64,000 nt of DNA, from contig CAZUMJ010000001.1 of assembly GCA_964621605.1 (NCBI GenBank), positions 62,001-126,000 of the forward strand, read 5' to 3'. The notes beneath the pieces were generated by a model. It was not told where the DNA came from. It worked only from the letters and a program-made list of their open reading frames with translations, and did not search any database. Source of the DNA: CAZUMJ01 sp964621605. Its GTDB lineage: Bacteria > Actinomycetota > Acidimicrobiia > Acidimicrobiales > Iamiaceae. Of this stretch, positions 23,737-32,264 are shown in pieces (position 1 is the stretch's first letter; every line of letters begins with the position of its first letter). Position numbers and translations under genes: made by a program.

Positions 23737-23994
23737 CGCTGACCCCCGCCGGGGGTACGTCCAGCGGAGCCCTGAAGCTCAGTCGCGACGGAGGCGGCTG
23801 GTAGGCCCAGACGTCGGAGCCGGAAATGGGCGGCGCGTTGCCGGCGATCTCCTGCCAGACTTGGACCCCACCGGTGGCAGGCGTACCCATGACCGGCCCG
23901 AGGGCTCATGACAATCGATGAGTCTGGGGGTGCTCGTCCGTCTACCTCCGAAAGCAACGCGCCGCGCCGTCGGCCTTCCCCGGAGGATCCACCC

Positions 23995-24948
23995 ATGCCA
24001 CCGATCATCGAGGCCCGTGGCCTCGTGAAGCGCTACAAGGCCACCCATGCGCTGGCCGGACTCGACCTCCATGCCGAGTCGGGGTGCGTCACCGCGTTGC
24101 TCGGTCCGAACGGTGCCGGCAAGACCACGTTCGTGAGCGCGGTCGCCACCCTGCTGCGCCCTGACGAGGGGTCGTTGACCGTTGCGGGTGTCGACGCCCT
24201 CGCGCACCCGAAGGAGGTGCGCAAGGTCATCGGCCTCGCCGGGCAGTACGCATCGGTCGAGCCGGCCATGACCGGCACCGAGAACCTCGAGCTGGTCGCG
24301 CGCCTCTTTGGATTGGGACGCGCCGAGGCACGCGCCGCCGCCGCCGAGGTGCTCGAGCGCCTCGGGCTTGCCGACGCCGGCGATCAGCTCGTGCGCACCT
24401 ACTCGGGCGGCATGCGGCGCCGACTCGATCTGGGTGCCAGCCTGGTCGGCCGCCCGCGGCTGCTGCTGCTCGACGAGCCCACGACAGGTCTCGATCCGCG
24501 CAGCCGGGTCGAGTTGTGGGATGCCATCCGAGGGCTGGTCGCCGCCGGCACCGACGTGCTGCTCACCACCCAGTACCTGGAGGAGGCCGATCAACTGGCG
24601 CGTGACGTGGTCATCATCGACCACGGACGGGTGATCGCGGCGGGGACGCCCGACGAGCTCAAGGGTCAGGCCGGGCGTGATGTCATCGAGGTGCGCCCCC
24701 GGGTGCCCACTGACGCGGACGCGGTGGTGGCCGTGCTCGCCGGCGTCGGAGACCAGTCGCCCCGGGTCGACAGCGACACCGGCCGTGTTTCGGTTCCCAC
24801 CTCCGGAGGCGCCGACCAGCTTGCCGTCGTGGTGCGAGAGCTCGACGAGCGTGGCGTGCAGGTGGACGACATCGGTCTGCGACGCCCGACGCTCGACGAG
24901 GTCTTCCTCACCTTGACCGGCCAACCCCTCGACGCCGACGCGGCCTGA
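23995..24948 (+). CDS. ABC transporter ATPase, DrrA type
   Basis: A 317-residue ABC ATPase. Walker A is GPNGAGKTT, the Q-loop AGQYASVEPAMTG, the signature YSGGMRRRLDL, Walker B LLLLDEPTTGLDP, and the H-loop position is TTQYLEEAD, where Gln replaces His as is typical of the DrrA subgroup. A C-terminal regulatory domain with RRPTLDEVFLTLTG is diagnostic of daunorubicin-resistance ATPases. It powers export of a lipid or drug through the permease encoded 13 bp downstream. ATG 23995 is chosen because GGAGGA lies 7 bases upstream. The 258-bp region before it holds only a weak ACCCCC/GGGGGT hairpin at 23742-23756. Confidence 0.9.
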   Translation: MPPIIEARGLVKRYKATHALAGLDLHAESGCVTALLGPNGAGKTTFVSAVATLLRPDEGSLTVAGVDALAHPKEVRKVIGLAGQYASVEPAMTGTENLELVARLFGLGRAEARAAAAEVLERLGLADAGDQLVRTYSGGMRRRLDLGASLVGRPRLLLLDEPTTGLDPRSRVELWDAIRGLVAAGTDVLLTTQYLEEADQLARDVVIIDHGRVIAAGTPDELKGQAGRDVIEVRPRVPTDADAVVAVLAGVGDQSPRVDSDTGRVSVPTSGGADQLAVVVRELDERGVQVDDIGLRRPTLDEVFLTLTGQPLDADAA

Positions 24949-24961
24949 ACGGAGACACCTC

Positions 24962-25828
24962 ATGACCCTCACGGCCGACCAGGACTTTCCCGGTGGTAGT
25001 CCGACCCCACCCCCGCAACCGGCGCCCGTCGCCGCGCAGCTGGCGGGCGCGAGCTTCGGGACCGCCACCGTGGGCTCTGCCCGACGCACGATCTTGCAGT
25101 TCTTCCGCACGCCACAGGTGCTGTTCATGGGCACGATCCAGGGCGCGATGTTCCTGATCATGTTCCGGTACGTGTTCGGCGGGGCTATCGCATCCGGAGG
25201 GGCCCTCTCCTACGTGGACTTCCTCGTCCCCGGCTTCCTCGCCACGACGGTGCTGTGGGCCGGCATGGGCGCGGCGTCGGGTGTCGCCGAGGACTCGTCG
25301 ACGGGTGTCTACGACCGCCTCCGGTCGTTGCCGATCCCCCGGGCTGCCGTCATGGTGGGGCGTGCCCTCGCTGACACGACGCTCGTGGCCTGGGGCCTGC
25401 TGATCACCGGGATCCTCGGCTTCCTCGTCGGCTTCCGTGCGCATGCGCCGATCCCCGACATCGCCTTTGCGTTCGCGCTGATCGTGGTGTCCGGGTTCGC
25501 GTTCGCGTGGGTGTTCATCCTCATCGGCCTGGTCGGCGGCAATGCCCAGGCGGCACAGGGCCTGTCGATGCTGGTGATCCCGTTCTCGTTCGTGTCGAGC
25601 GCGAACGTGCCGGTGAGCTCGATGCCCGGTTGGTTGCAGCCCTTTGCCGCCAATCAGCCGGTCACCGTGGTCATCAACGCGGTGCGGTGCCTGATGCAGG
25701 GTGGGGCCACCCGTGTGGGCATCAACCACTCGACGACCTATTGGGTGATGGCCGCGCTCCTGTGGTGCGCTGGCATCGCGGTGGTGTTCGGTGCGCTGAG
25801 CGTGCGGCGGTTCTCCAAGACCCGTTGA
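24962..25828 (+). CDS. ABC-2 type permease, DrrB type
   Basis: A 288-residue permease partner of the preceding ATPase. A Pro-rich cytoplasmic N-terminus (1-35) is followed by about six hydrophobic segments at roughly 58-80, 90-112, 135-160, 170-195, 200-222 and 258-280. The loop EDSSTGVYDRLRSLPIPR is the ABC-2 coupling motif seen in DrrB proteins. The natural substrate is not known; relatives export glycolipids, antibiotics or toxic hydrophobes. The stop codon overlaps a TTGACA box that appears to belong to the next gene's promoter. Confidence 0.88.
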   Translation: MTLTADQDFPGGSPTPPPQPAPVAAQLAGASFGTATVGSARRTILQFFRTPQVLFMGTIQGAMFLIMFRYVFGGAIASGGALSYVDFLVPGFLATTVLWAGMGAASGVAEDSSTGVYDRLRSLPIPRAAVMVGRALADTTLVAWGLLITGILGFLVGFRAHAPIPDIAFAFALIVVSGFAFAWVFILIGLVGGNAQAAQGLSMLVIPFSFVSSANVPVSSMPGWLQPFAANQPVTVVINAVRCLMQGGATRVGINHSTTYWVMAALLWCAGIAVVFGALSVRRFSKTR

Positions 25829-25854
25829 CAAGTGGCACGCTAACTGTCAATACT
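25825..25854 (+). promoter_or_regulatory. Promoter with TTGACA/TGTCAA inverted repeat
   Basis: TTGACA at 25825-25830 (a consensus -35) and AATACT at 25849-25854 (-10-like) are 18 bp apart. TTGACA is mirrored exactly by TGTCAA at 25845-25850, so the promoter is embedded in a 6-bp-arm inverted repeat with 14-bp spacing. A repressor, possibly the TetR protein encoded 0.8 kb downstream, could bind here. Confidence 0.5.
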
Positions 25855-25902
25855 GCGGAAGCTCGTGGGGGTCGCGAGCCGTCGCAGCAACCCGGGGGAA
25901 CT

Positions 25903-26577
25903 ATGTCCGACACCGTCGCGCCGCTCGCCTTCCACCCGCCGGTGGCTCCGGGGGAGCCGGCGCGGGTGTCGGGCGTGCGCAACGCCCGCTACGGCGAGGT
26001 GCTCCTCGTGCGAGCGGGGGACGCCGGTCTCGTTGCCGAGGTGTGGAACACGCTCGGGCTCAACGACTGCCCGGGGGGACCCTGGTCGGACCTCGACCCA
26101 GAGGTCATCGCGCGTGACGCGGGCGCGCTCGGTGCCAGCCTCAACGGGCCACGCCACTGGCTGATGGACGAGATCGTGAACACCGAACCCGCCGAGCGTC
26201 AGTTCGCCCGGTTCGGGAGCCTCGACTTCTTTCTGGCCGCGACCTTGCTGCTCGGCGATCGGCCTCCGGTGCGCCAGCCCTACGAGACGCTCACGGTTGC
26301 GCGGCCGACGATCTTCACGTGGGTTGCGGGCCGCACCATCTACGAGCTGTGCGACGCCGACCGGCGGCGCTTCGTGATGCAGTCGTACAGCCTCGAACTT
26401 ATGCCTGACCTCACCGAGGCGCGCGTCGGTGAGATCGGAGATTCCCTCGCCCTCCCCGAGGGCTGGACGTGGCGAGCGTCCGTGCTCGCAGAGCCCCTGC
26501 AGGTCCACTGCCCCAACGGGCTCGCCACCATTGTTCAGGACGACCGTCAGCACACCTATCAACTGGTCGAGGCCTGA
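25903..26577 (+). CDS. Unrecognised cytoplasmic protein
   Basis: A 224-residue protein that I do not recognise. It has no signal peptide or membrane segment. Visible features are YGEVLLVRAGDAGLVAEVWNT near residue 27, GLNDCPGGPWSDLDPEVIAR (one Cys), RHWLMDEI near 85, and an AGRTIYELCDADRRRFVMQS region near 140. The C-terminal half looks like an alternating beta-strand fold (WTWRASVLAEPLQVH ending with VQDDRQHTYQLVEA). The ATG has GGGGGAACT just upstream and a consensus-like promoter about 50 bp before it. It lies between an ABC exporter and a TetR regulator on the same strand, so it may be part of a stress-responsive cluster. Confidence 0.7.
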   Translation: MSDTVAPLAFHPPVAPGEPARVSGVRNARYGEVLLVRAGDAGLVAEVWNTLGLNDCPGGPWSDLDPEVIARDAGALGASLNGPRHWLMDEIVNTEPAERQFARFGSLDFFLAATLLLGDRPPVRQPYETLTVARPTIFTWVAGRTIYELCDADRRRFVMQSYSLELMPDLTEARVGEIGDSLALPEGWTWRASVLAEPLQVHCPNGLATIVQDDRQHTYQLVEA

Positions 26578-26646
26578 CGCGAAGTGACGGTCGTGCCACA
26601 CGAGCGCCGAACCTCCGCCAGAGCGGGCACCTCGTAGCATCTTCGT

Positions 26647-27312
26647 GTGCCTGCCGCGACCTCGGACCATCCACCGCTCCCGCGCGGACCGCACGATCTG
26701 AGCCGCGCGGAGGTCGAGCGCTCCCAGCGTGATCGCCTCCTCGCTGCGATGACCGAGGCCGTCTCGGACCGTGGGTATGTCAAGACGACCGTCGCAGACG
26801 TCATCGCCCGCGCTGGTGTCTCTCGGGCCACGTTCTACGCGCAGTTCAGCGACAAGGACGACTGCTTCCGTGCTGCGTTCGCCATGGTGGCGGACCTCGT
26901 GGCATTGGTCCTCGAGGACGAGCTCGCGACGATTCGGCGGACCGCCGGCGAGGTCGCGCCGATCGATCAGCTCGATCGCCTCTTTGCCACGTACCTCCGC
27001 CTGCTCGGTGATGCACCAGCCCTCGCGAAGACCTTCCTCATCGAGGTGTACGCCGCGGGGCCCGCGGTGATCGAGCAGCGGCGTGTCTCGCTCGAGCGGT
27101 TCGTCGACTTGGTCGCAGAGACGCACCGCGGCTGCACCGGCCTCTTGGGGACAGAGCCGTCGCAGCGCCTCGCGGCGCAGGTGTTGGTCGGTGCGGTGGC
27201 GTCCATGGTCACGAACCTCATCGGCGTCGGAGACGAGGCGCACCTCGTCGACCTCCACGACCCGCTGATGCAACTCGTCCGTCAGCTCGTTGGCGCTGAC
27301 GGGTTATCATGA
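26647..27312 (+). CDS. TetR/AcrR-family regulator
   Basis: A 221-residue TetR-type repressor. The N-terminal helix-turn-helix spans about 25-75 (RDRLLAAMTEAVSDRGYVKT, ADVIARAGVSRATFYAQFSD and KDDCFRAAF). The C-terminal ligand-binding domain (80-215) is all-helical and typical of AcrR relatives. It probably controls neighbouring genes, with the TTGACA/TGTCAA palindrome at 25825-25850 as one candidate site. A GTG start is used. Its last codons overlap TATCAT (27305-27310), a plausible -10 element for the tRNA-Ser gene that follows 10 bp later. Confidence 0.85.
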   Translation: MPAATSDHPPLPRGPHDLSRAEVERSQRDRLLAAMTEAVSDRGYVKTTVADVIARAGVSRATFYAQFSDKDDCFRAAFAMVADLVALVLEDELATIRRTAGEVAPIDQLDRLFATYLRLLGDAPALAKTFLIEVYAAGPAVIEQRRVSLERFVDLVAETHRGCTGLLGTEPSQRLAAQVLVGAVASMVTNLIGVGDEAHLVDLHDPLMQLVRQLVGADGLS

Positions 27313-27322
27313 CGCCTTCATT

Positions 27323-27412
27323 GGAGAGGTGCCGGAGTCTGGTCGATCGGGCCTTCCTGCTAAGAAGGTGACGGGGTCAACTCGTCCGTGGGTTCAAATC
27401 CCACCCTCTCCG
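27323..27412 (+). tRNA. tRNA-Ser (anticodon GCU)
   Basis: The acceptor GGAGAGG pairs with CCTCTCC. The anticodon loop CTGCTAA gives GCT, a long variable arm follows (GTGACGGGGTCAACTCGTCC), and the T arm is GGTTCAAATCC. Discriminator G at 27412; CCA is not encoded, unlike the other serine tRNA here. Confidence 0.93.
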
Positions 27413-27436
27413 CACGGTGGTGTCGCGAGACACGAA

Positions 27437-27467
27437 AGAAGCCCGGACCTTCAAGGTCCGGGCTTCT
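27437..27467. terminator. Intrinsic terminator hairpin
   Basis: A long near-perfect palindrome (AGAAGCCCGGACCTT and its complement around a C) sits between tRNA-Ser and the convergent HtaA-like gene, and the arm ends in CTTCTCT. It can terminate both directions. Confidence 0.8.
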
Positions 27468-27518
27468 CTGACTAGCGGTGAGCCGCGGGCGCGCGGCGGG
27501 TCTCTCTCGTTTGCGGTC

Positions 27519-29246
27519 TCACAACGTGGGGCAGGACCGGCGGCGTGCTGCCGCCATGACGACGAGACCCGCGACGAGAAGGCCGAGTCCGCCCAGCAAC
27601 AGCGTCCGCGCGTCAACGCCGGTGCGCGGCAGCGGGGCGGCCGCAAGGCTCGACGTGACGGTCACGTCCGCCGAGAGCACTGACAGCCCGGAGCTCACGC
27701 CACGGAGCTCGAAGCGGTGCGTGCCCGGCGCCAGGTCGGCAGGCACGGTGAGGGAGGCGTCGACCCGCCCGGAGGCGTCGGCGGTGACCAGGCCGATCTG
27801 TCGTGGTGTCGAGTGAACGAACGCCTGGACCTGCTCGCCCGGCAGGAAGCCCTCACCACACAGACGCACCTGGTCGCCAGCGGTGACTGTTGCGGGGAGG
27901 CACCCGAGTGTCGGCGTGGTCGCTTCGGGCAGCGCCTCGTCGGTGTGCACGGTCAGGGTCAGCGTCACCCTGTCGAGCAGCTCCCCGGCCGCATAGAAGC
28001 CCCCGAACGCCGGGGCACCGTCAGCCGTGAGCGTCGCGGGGACGTCGGCGAAGGTGATCTCGTCGCCTGCGGCGGTCGCCTGCACGGCGCGGAGGTCGAG
28101 CGTTGCCAACGCGACGTCGCCAGTCGTGGTCGTCTCGCCGGTGTCGATCGACTTCGAGGTCACGTCTGCGGTGATGGTCCCGGCCGGGCCGGCGATGTGC
28201 ACGCTCGGGTTCGCGAGCGTCAGGTCCATGGCGCCACCGTGCGCCGTCAGGTGCAGTGAGCCGGCGAACGGGGCTTGGAGGTCACCGACCGACCGGTATT
28301 GGCTCCCGGCGGCGAGTGGGAACGCGAACGCCCCCTCAGGGGTACGCACGGCACCGCCACCCAAGGTGATCGTGCCTGCCGCGCTGGGGCTCTCCACGTA
28401 GCCGATGAACGAGCGCTTGATGGGCCACGTGAGCGTGCCGGCGGAGGCCACGACGGGGCCCGCTGTCGAAGGCACCGTCGGTGCCGGAGCGGTCGTGTTC
28501 GGAGGAGCCGTCGTGACCGGCGCGGTGGTGGGCGGTGCCACGTGCTCGCTGAAGGAGATCGAGATCCGGGCGGGCAGCTTCTTGAGGTTGGCGGCCGAGG
28601 TGGGGCCGTCGGTCGCGGTTTGCTGGAAGTGCGCCCAGAAGGCGGCGGGGAGCGCATCGAGGAGCGACCGGGGGAACTGTTGGGCCCCGGCGAACTTCGG
28701 GTTGACGGTGACCGGCTCGGTGTCGGGGGTGACGGTCCAGGTGGTGGTCGTGCCGTTGACGGTCGGGGTGCCGGCATCGAAGGTCGCCAGCTTCACGCCG
28801 TCGACAGGGGTGCTCCACGTTGCTGAACCGGGGCCACGGGTGCTCACGTCGCCGCGCACCACGCCCTCTCCGGCCGCATCGATGTCCACCTCGAGGTCGG
28901 CGAAGCGGAAGCCGTAGTTGCCCATCGCGCTGTTGCCCGCTTCGAGCGCGCCGGTGTAGCGGAACATGGCGGCACCGGTGTCGGCGTTGTACGTGCCGGT
29001 GCCGTCGCCGAAGGTCCAGGCAGTGGCATCGACGGTGGCCGGAGCGACCGCGGCTCGACTCTGGGTGAGCCCCATGCTCGTGGTGACCTGCTCCGACACG
29101 GCCCACGTGAGGGCGGTCGAGCCGCCGACTTGGGCCAGCGCGCGTGCGCTGGCGGGAGGCGTGGCGTCGGTGCCGAACGCGCCAGCGGCAGTGATGGCGG
29201 CGACGGCGAGCGCGACGCACGCTCGGGTCAGGCGGTGGCGGTCCAT
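27519..29246 (-). CDS. HtaA-like heme-binding surface protein with LPRTG anchor
   Basis: A 575-residue wall protein. A signal peptide (1-37) precedes a first HtaA-like domain at about 40-235 (STALTWAVSEQVTTSMG), a Thr/Pro linker, and a clearer HtaA domain at about 265-430 starting GTLTWPIKRSFIGYVESP with GTITLGGGA. An Ig-like segment at about 440-525 follows. The C-terminus is PLPRTG, a hydrophobic helix and the basic tail ARRRSCPTL, a textbook sortase signal. HtaA proteins capture heme or hemoglobin and pass it to HmuT. It lies downstream of the heme ABC genes with its own promoter region containing an iron-box-like sequence. Confidence 0.85.
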   Translation of the reverse strand: MDRHRLTRACVALAVAAITAAGAFGTDATPPASARALAQVGGSTALTWAVSEQVTTSMGLTQSRAAVAPATVDATAWTFGDGTGTYNADTGAAMFRYTGALEAGNSAMGNYGFRFADLEVDIDAAGEGVVRGDVSTRGPGSATWSTPVDGVKLATFDAGTPTVNGTTTTWTVTPDTEPVTVNPKFAGAQQFPRSLLDALPAAFWAHFQQTATDGPTSAANLKKLPARISISFSEHVAPPTTAPVTTAPPNTTAPAPTVPSTAGPVVASAGTLTWPIKRSFIGYVESPSAAGTITLGGGAVRTPEGAFAFPLAAGSQYRSVGDLQAPFAGSLHLTAHGGAMDLTLANPSVHIAGPAGTITADVTSKSIDTGETTTTGDVALATLDLRAVQATAAGDEITFADVPATLTADGAPAFGGFYAAGELLDRVTLTLTVHTDEALPEATTPTLGCLPATVTAGDQVRLCGEGFLPGEQVQAFVHSTPRQIGLVTADASGRVDASLTVPADLAPGTHRFELRGVSSGLSVLSADVTVTSSLAAAPLPRTGVDARTLLLGGLGLLVAGLVVMAAARRRSCPTL

Positions 29247-29278
29247 GTCGCTCCTTCAGGAGAGGCTACAGAAAGGTG

Positions 29279-29295
29279 TTAGGTATGCTTACTAT
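29279..29295. promoter_or_regulatory. Candidate iron-regulator (DtxR/IdeR-like) site upstream of the HtaA-like gene
   Basis: TTAGGTATGCTTACTAT is AT-rich in a GC-rich background and matches the TTAGGT half of the DtxR/IdeR operator. On the other strand it reads ATAGTAAGCATACCTAA. The octamer ATAGTAAG recurs at 33370 before the heme oxygenase gene. Confidence 0.5.
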
Positions 29296-29344
29296 CGGAT
29301 GTGATGGGGCGGCTGCAACCCGTCAGGTTGTGGAACCCGCTCGG

Positions 29345-30193
29345 TCAGCGAGGAACGCCCCGCCGGGGGAGCACGAGCGTCGTGCCGGTGACCGGATGCG
29401 GCACCACGTCCACGGCGTGGGCGTAGACCTCGCCCAACAGCTCCGGGGTGAGGACCGTGTCTGGTGGGCCGTCCGCAACGACGGCCCCCTGCGCGAGCAC
29501 GACGACCCTGTGGGCGTGCGCCGCCGCTGCCCCGAGGTCGTGCAGCACCACCACTGCCGCCGCGCCGGCACCCACACGGGCGCGTACGACTTCGAGGCAC
29601 AGCTCCTGGTGATGCAGATCCAACGCCGCGGTGGGCTCGTCGAGCAGGAGCACCTGCGTCTCCTGGGCAAGGACGCGTGCCATCGCGACACGGGCCGCCT
29701 CGCCACCCGACAGCGACGACACGGGCCGGTCCGTGAGGTGTGCGACGTCCGTCGCGGCCAGCGCTTCGTCGATCGCACGGTCGTCGTCGCTACTCCGCGC
29801 CGTGTGCAGCCAGGGTGCCCGCCCCATCTCGACGACCTGGCGCACCGTGAACGGAAACGTCACGACGTGCTGCTGCGGAAGCACCGCGCGCCGGCGTGCA
29901 GCCTCCCCCTCGGTCAGCTCGCTGAGGTCGCGACCGCGCAGCGTCACCGTGCCCGTCGTCGGGCTGAGGTCACCCGCGAGCACCGCGAGCAACGACGACT
30001 TGCCCGCGCCGTTCGGACCGACCAGCGCGACGAGCTCGCCGGCACGAGCGGCGACGTCGACGCCTCGCAACACGTCCACCCCGCGGTAGGAGATGCTCAC
30101 TCCCGTCGCGGCGATGAGCAGATCACCGCGAGCTCCGGGGGTGGGGATGTCGTCGGTGTTAGGTCTCCGACGGACAGCGGCGAGCCTTCTCAT
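29345..30193 (-). CDS. hmuV: Heme ABC transporter ATPase HmuV
   Basis: A 282-residue ATPase of the heme/siderophore (FecE/HmuV) type. Walker A is GPNGAGKSS, the Q-loop LPQQHVVTFPFTV, the signature SSLSGGEAARVAMARVLAQ, Walker B VLLLDEPTAALD and the H-loop VVVLHDLGAAAAHA. It drives heme import through HmuU. ATG 30193 is chosen because it forms an ATGA overlap with the hmuU stop, giving translational coupling; in-frame starts further upstream lie inside hmuU. Operon order is secreted binder, hmuT, hmuU, hmuV. Confidence 0.92.
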   Translation of the reverse strand: MRRLAAVRRRPNTDDIPTPGARGDLLIAATGVSISYRGVDVLRGVDVAARAGELVALVGPNGAGKSSLLAVLAGDLSPTTGTVTLRGRDLSELTEGEAARRRAVLPQQHVVTFPFTVRQVVEMGRAPWLHTARSSDDDRAIDEALAATDVAHLTDRPVSSLSGGEAARVAMARVLAQETQVLLLDEPTAALDLHHQELCLEVVRARVGAGAAAVVVLHDLGAAAAHAHRVVVLAQGAVVADGPPDTVLTPELLGEVYAHAVDVVPHPVTGTTLVLPRRGVPR

Positions 30194-31227
30194 GCCCATC
30201 CCCCCTGGCTCGCTCGTGTGCGGCGGAGCTGCCACAGGAAGACGGGGCTCCCCAACAGCGAGGTCAACACGCCGAGCGGGATCTCGGACGGCGCGGCAAC
30301 CGTCCGTGCCAAGAGGTCGGCGAGCACCAGCAAGGTCGCGCCGAGGAGCATCGAGGCGGGGACGAGGGTGCGGTGCCGTGGCCCCAGCAACATCCGTACG
30401 AGGTGCGGCACCACGAGGCCGACGAACAAGATGATGCCCGAGACCGCCACCGCGGCTGCGGTCAGCACGGCGGTCACCACGAGCATCTGCACGCGCAGCC
30501 GCTCGATGCGCACGCCGAGGTGGCGCGCTGCGCGGTCACCCAGCGCGAGGAGGTCCAGCCGCCGGGCGTACAGCGTGGCGACGAGCATCCCGCCTATGGC
30601 GAACGGAAAGACGACGGCCACCTTCGCCCACGTGGCATTGGCGACCGAGCCCAGGGTCCAGAACGTGATCGAGCGCAACTCGGCATCTTCTGAGAAGTAG
30701 GTGAACATGCCGATGACCGCGCCCAGGAGCGCGTTCAACGCCACCCCCGTGAGGATGAGCGTCACCACCTCGGTGCGACCGTTCGCCCGCGCCGACAGGT
30801 AGACGACGGCAACCGTGACCAAGCCGCCGACGAACGCGGCGGTGGGGATGCTGAACGAACCGAGCGGCCCGGTACCGACGACGATCTGCGCGACTGCGCC
30901 GAGCACCGCGCCCGACGACACGCCGATGATGCCGGGCTCGGCCAGCGGGTTGGCGAACGTGCCCTGCATGGTCGCACCGGCCGCGCCGAGCGACCCGCCC
31001 ACGATCGCGGCAAGCGCCACGCGCGGGAAGCGGATCTCCCACAGCACCTGGTCGTTGAGCAGGTGCGCAGGACCGGGTTCTGACCCGCTCAGCCTGCGTG
31101 TGAGCGCACCCACCACCTGACCGGGTGACAGATCGAATGCCCCGATGGCGGCGCCTGCAACGCAGGCAGCGAGCAGGGCCACGGCCAGCCCGGCGAGCAC
31201 CGCCGCGTCGCGGCGCGTGGGGGTCAC
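30190..31227 (-). CDS. hmuU: Heme ABC transporter permease HmuU (FecCD family)
   Basis: A 345-residue FecCD-family permease with about ten hydrophobic segments. Diagnostic motifs are WEIRFPRVALAAIVGGSLGAAGATMQG near residue 65 with NPLAEPGIIGVSSGA, the cytoplasmic coupling region LGDRAARHLGVRIERLR near 235, and GLVVPHLVRMLLGPRHR near 275. It forms the membrane channel taking heme from HmuT. The GTG start overlaps the hmuT stop (GTGA) and the stop overlaps hmuV, so the three are a tight unit. Confidence 0.92.
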   Translation of the reverse strand: MTPTRRDAAVLAGLAVALLAACVAGAAIGAFDLSPGQVVGALTRRLSGSEPGPAHLLNDQVLWEIRFPRVALAAIVGGSLGAAGATMQGTFANPLAEPGIIGVSSGAVLGAVAQIVVGTGPLGSFSIPTAAFVGGLVTVAVVYLSARANGRTEVVTLILTGVALNALLGAVIGMFTYFSEDAELRSITFWTLGSVANATWAKVAVVFPFAIGGMLVATLYARRLDLLALGDRAARHLGVRIERLRVQMLVVTAVLTAAAVAVSGIILFVGLVVPHLVRMLLGPRHRTLVPASMLLGATLLVLADLLARTVAAPSEIPLGVLTSLLGSPVFLWQLRRTRASQGGWA

Positions 31228-32264
31228 GGGACCGTGAGGCCGTTCATGAGCTGGCGCAAGGCGTCCGCGCTGCGGCTCCCGAAGCTGAACAGCAGACCGT
31301 CTTCGATCGTGATCACCCTCCGGTTGCGACCGGCGGGGGTCTGCGCGATCCCGGGGATGGTGAGGAGGCCGTCGATGCCGCCGACCGACTCGAGCCCAGA
31401 GGTCGTGAGCAGCAGCACCTCGGGCGCGGCCTGCACGAGGGCTTCGCTCGTGATCGGCGTGAATGCCTTGCGCAGTCCCATCGCCGTGCCCGCGTCGACA
31501 CCGCCGGCCGCGTCGATGAGCGAGTCAGGGCCGGCGCCGGGTCCGCCGAGCAACGCCACGCCCGCGCTTCCGCGCAGGTACAAGAAGGCGACCCGTGGTG
31601 GGTCTGTCGCACGCCGAGCGGTGGCGCGCAACGCGTCGAGCTCCGCGACCGTCCGGCGAGCGAGCGCGGCCCCCGCCTGCGGGACGCCCAGCGCAGCCGC
31701 CACCGCCTCGATGTTGGGTGCCACGTCGGCGAGGCTGGTGGGACGCTTCAACACCACCACGGGGACGCCCACGCTGCGGAGCTGGGCAAGGGCCTCGGGG
31801 GGGCCGGTCTGGTCGTCCGCGAGGACCAACGTCGGCCGTAGCGACAGCACCGACTCCGCGGACACGTCGTGTGCGCGGGTGACGACCGGGAGGTCCGCCG
31901 CCTCCGCAAACGTGGTGGACACGTCCCGTGCGACGACTCGGTCGCCGAAGCCGAGTTGGAAGACGAGCTCGTTGATGTCGGCGAAGAGGGGCACGATGCG
32001 ACTCGTGTCGGTGACGGTCACGTCGCGCCCGTCCGCGGACCGCACGGTGACCGGAAGGTGCTGAGCGGGAGCGGTCGTCGGCGCCCCGAGGCTGTCCGCG
32101 GCCGGTCCGACGTGGCGCTCCGGGGGCGTCGCCCCGCCCTGCGCCGACGCGCACCCCGTCAGCGCAAGAAGCGCGACGCCGAGCAGCCGGGTGGCCAGGC
32201 GCGACCCGTGACGTCGGGCGGCCCTCCTCGTCACCGGGCGGGCCCGTTCCTGCCGAGAGCTCAT
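31224..32264 (-). CDS. hmuT: Heme-binding lipoprotein HmuT
   Basis: A 346-residue substrate-binding lipoprotein. The lipobox LLALTGC lies near residue 38. The mature part has the two-lobed periplasmic-binding-protein type III fold (TDTSRIVPLFADINELVFQL, DVSAESVLSLRPTLVLAD, a long connecting helix near 175, and EVLLLTTSGLESVGG). It receives heme, presumably from the HtaA-like protein, and delivers it to HmuU. Axial-ligand residues cannot be assigned with certainty by eye. ATG 32264 overlaps the stop of the upstream secreted protein gene (ATGA), tying its translation to that gene. Confidence 0.9.
   Translation of the reverse strand: MSSRQERARPVTRRAARRHGSRLATRLLGVALLALTGCASAQGGATPPERHVGPAADSLGAPTTAPAQHLPVTVRSADGRDVTVTDTSRIVPLFADINELVFQLGFGDRVVARDVSTTFAEAADLPVVTRAHDVSAESVLSLRPTLVLADDQTGPPEALAQLRSVGVPVVVLKRPTSLADVAPNIEAVAAALGVPQAGAALARRTVAELDALRATARRATDPPRVAFLYLRGSAGVALLGGPGAGPDSLIDAAGGVDAGTAMGLRKAFTPITSEALVQAAPEVLLLTTSGLESVGGIDGLLTIPGIAQTPAGRNRRVITIEDGLLFSFGSRSADALRQLMNGLTVP

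Noticed and set aside
23742..23756. Terminator ACCCCC-GCC-GGGGGT after the Thr-rich protein gene
   Set aside because: The stem is only 6 bp with a 3-nt loop and no U-tract, so it is too weak to call.
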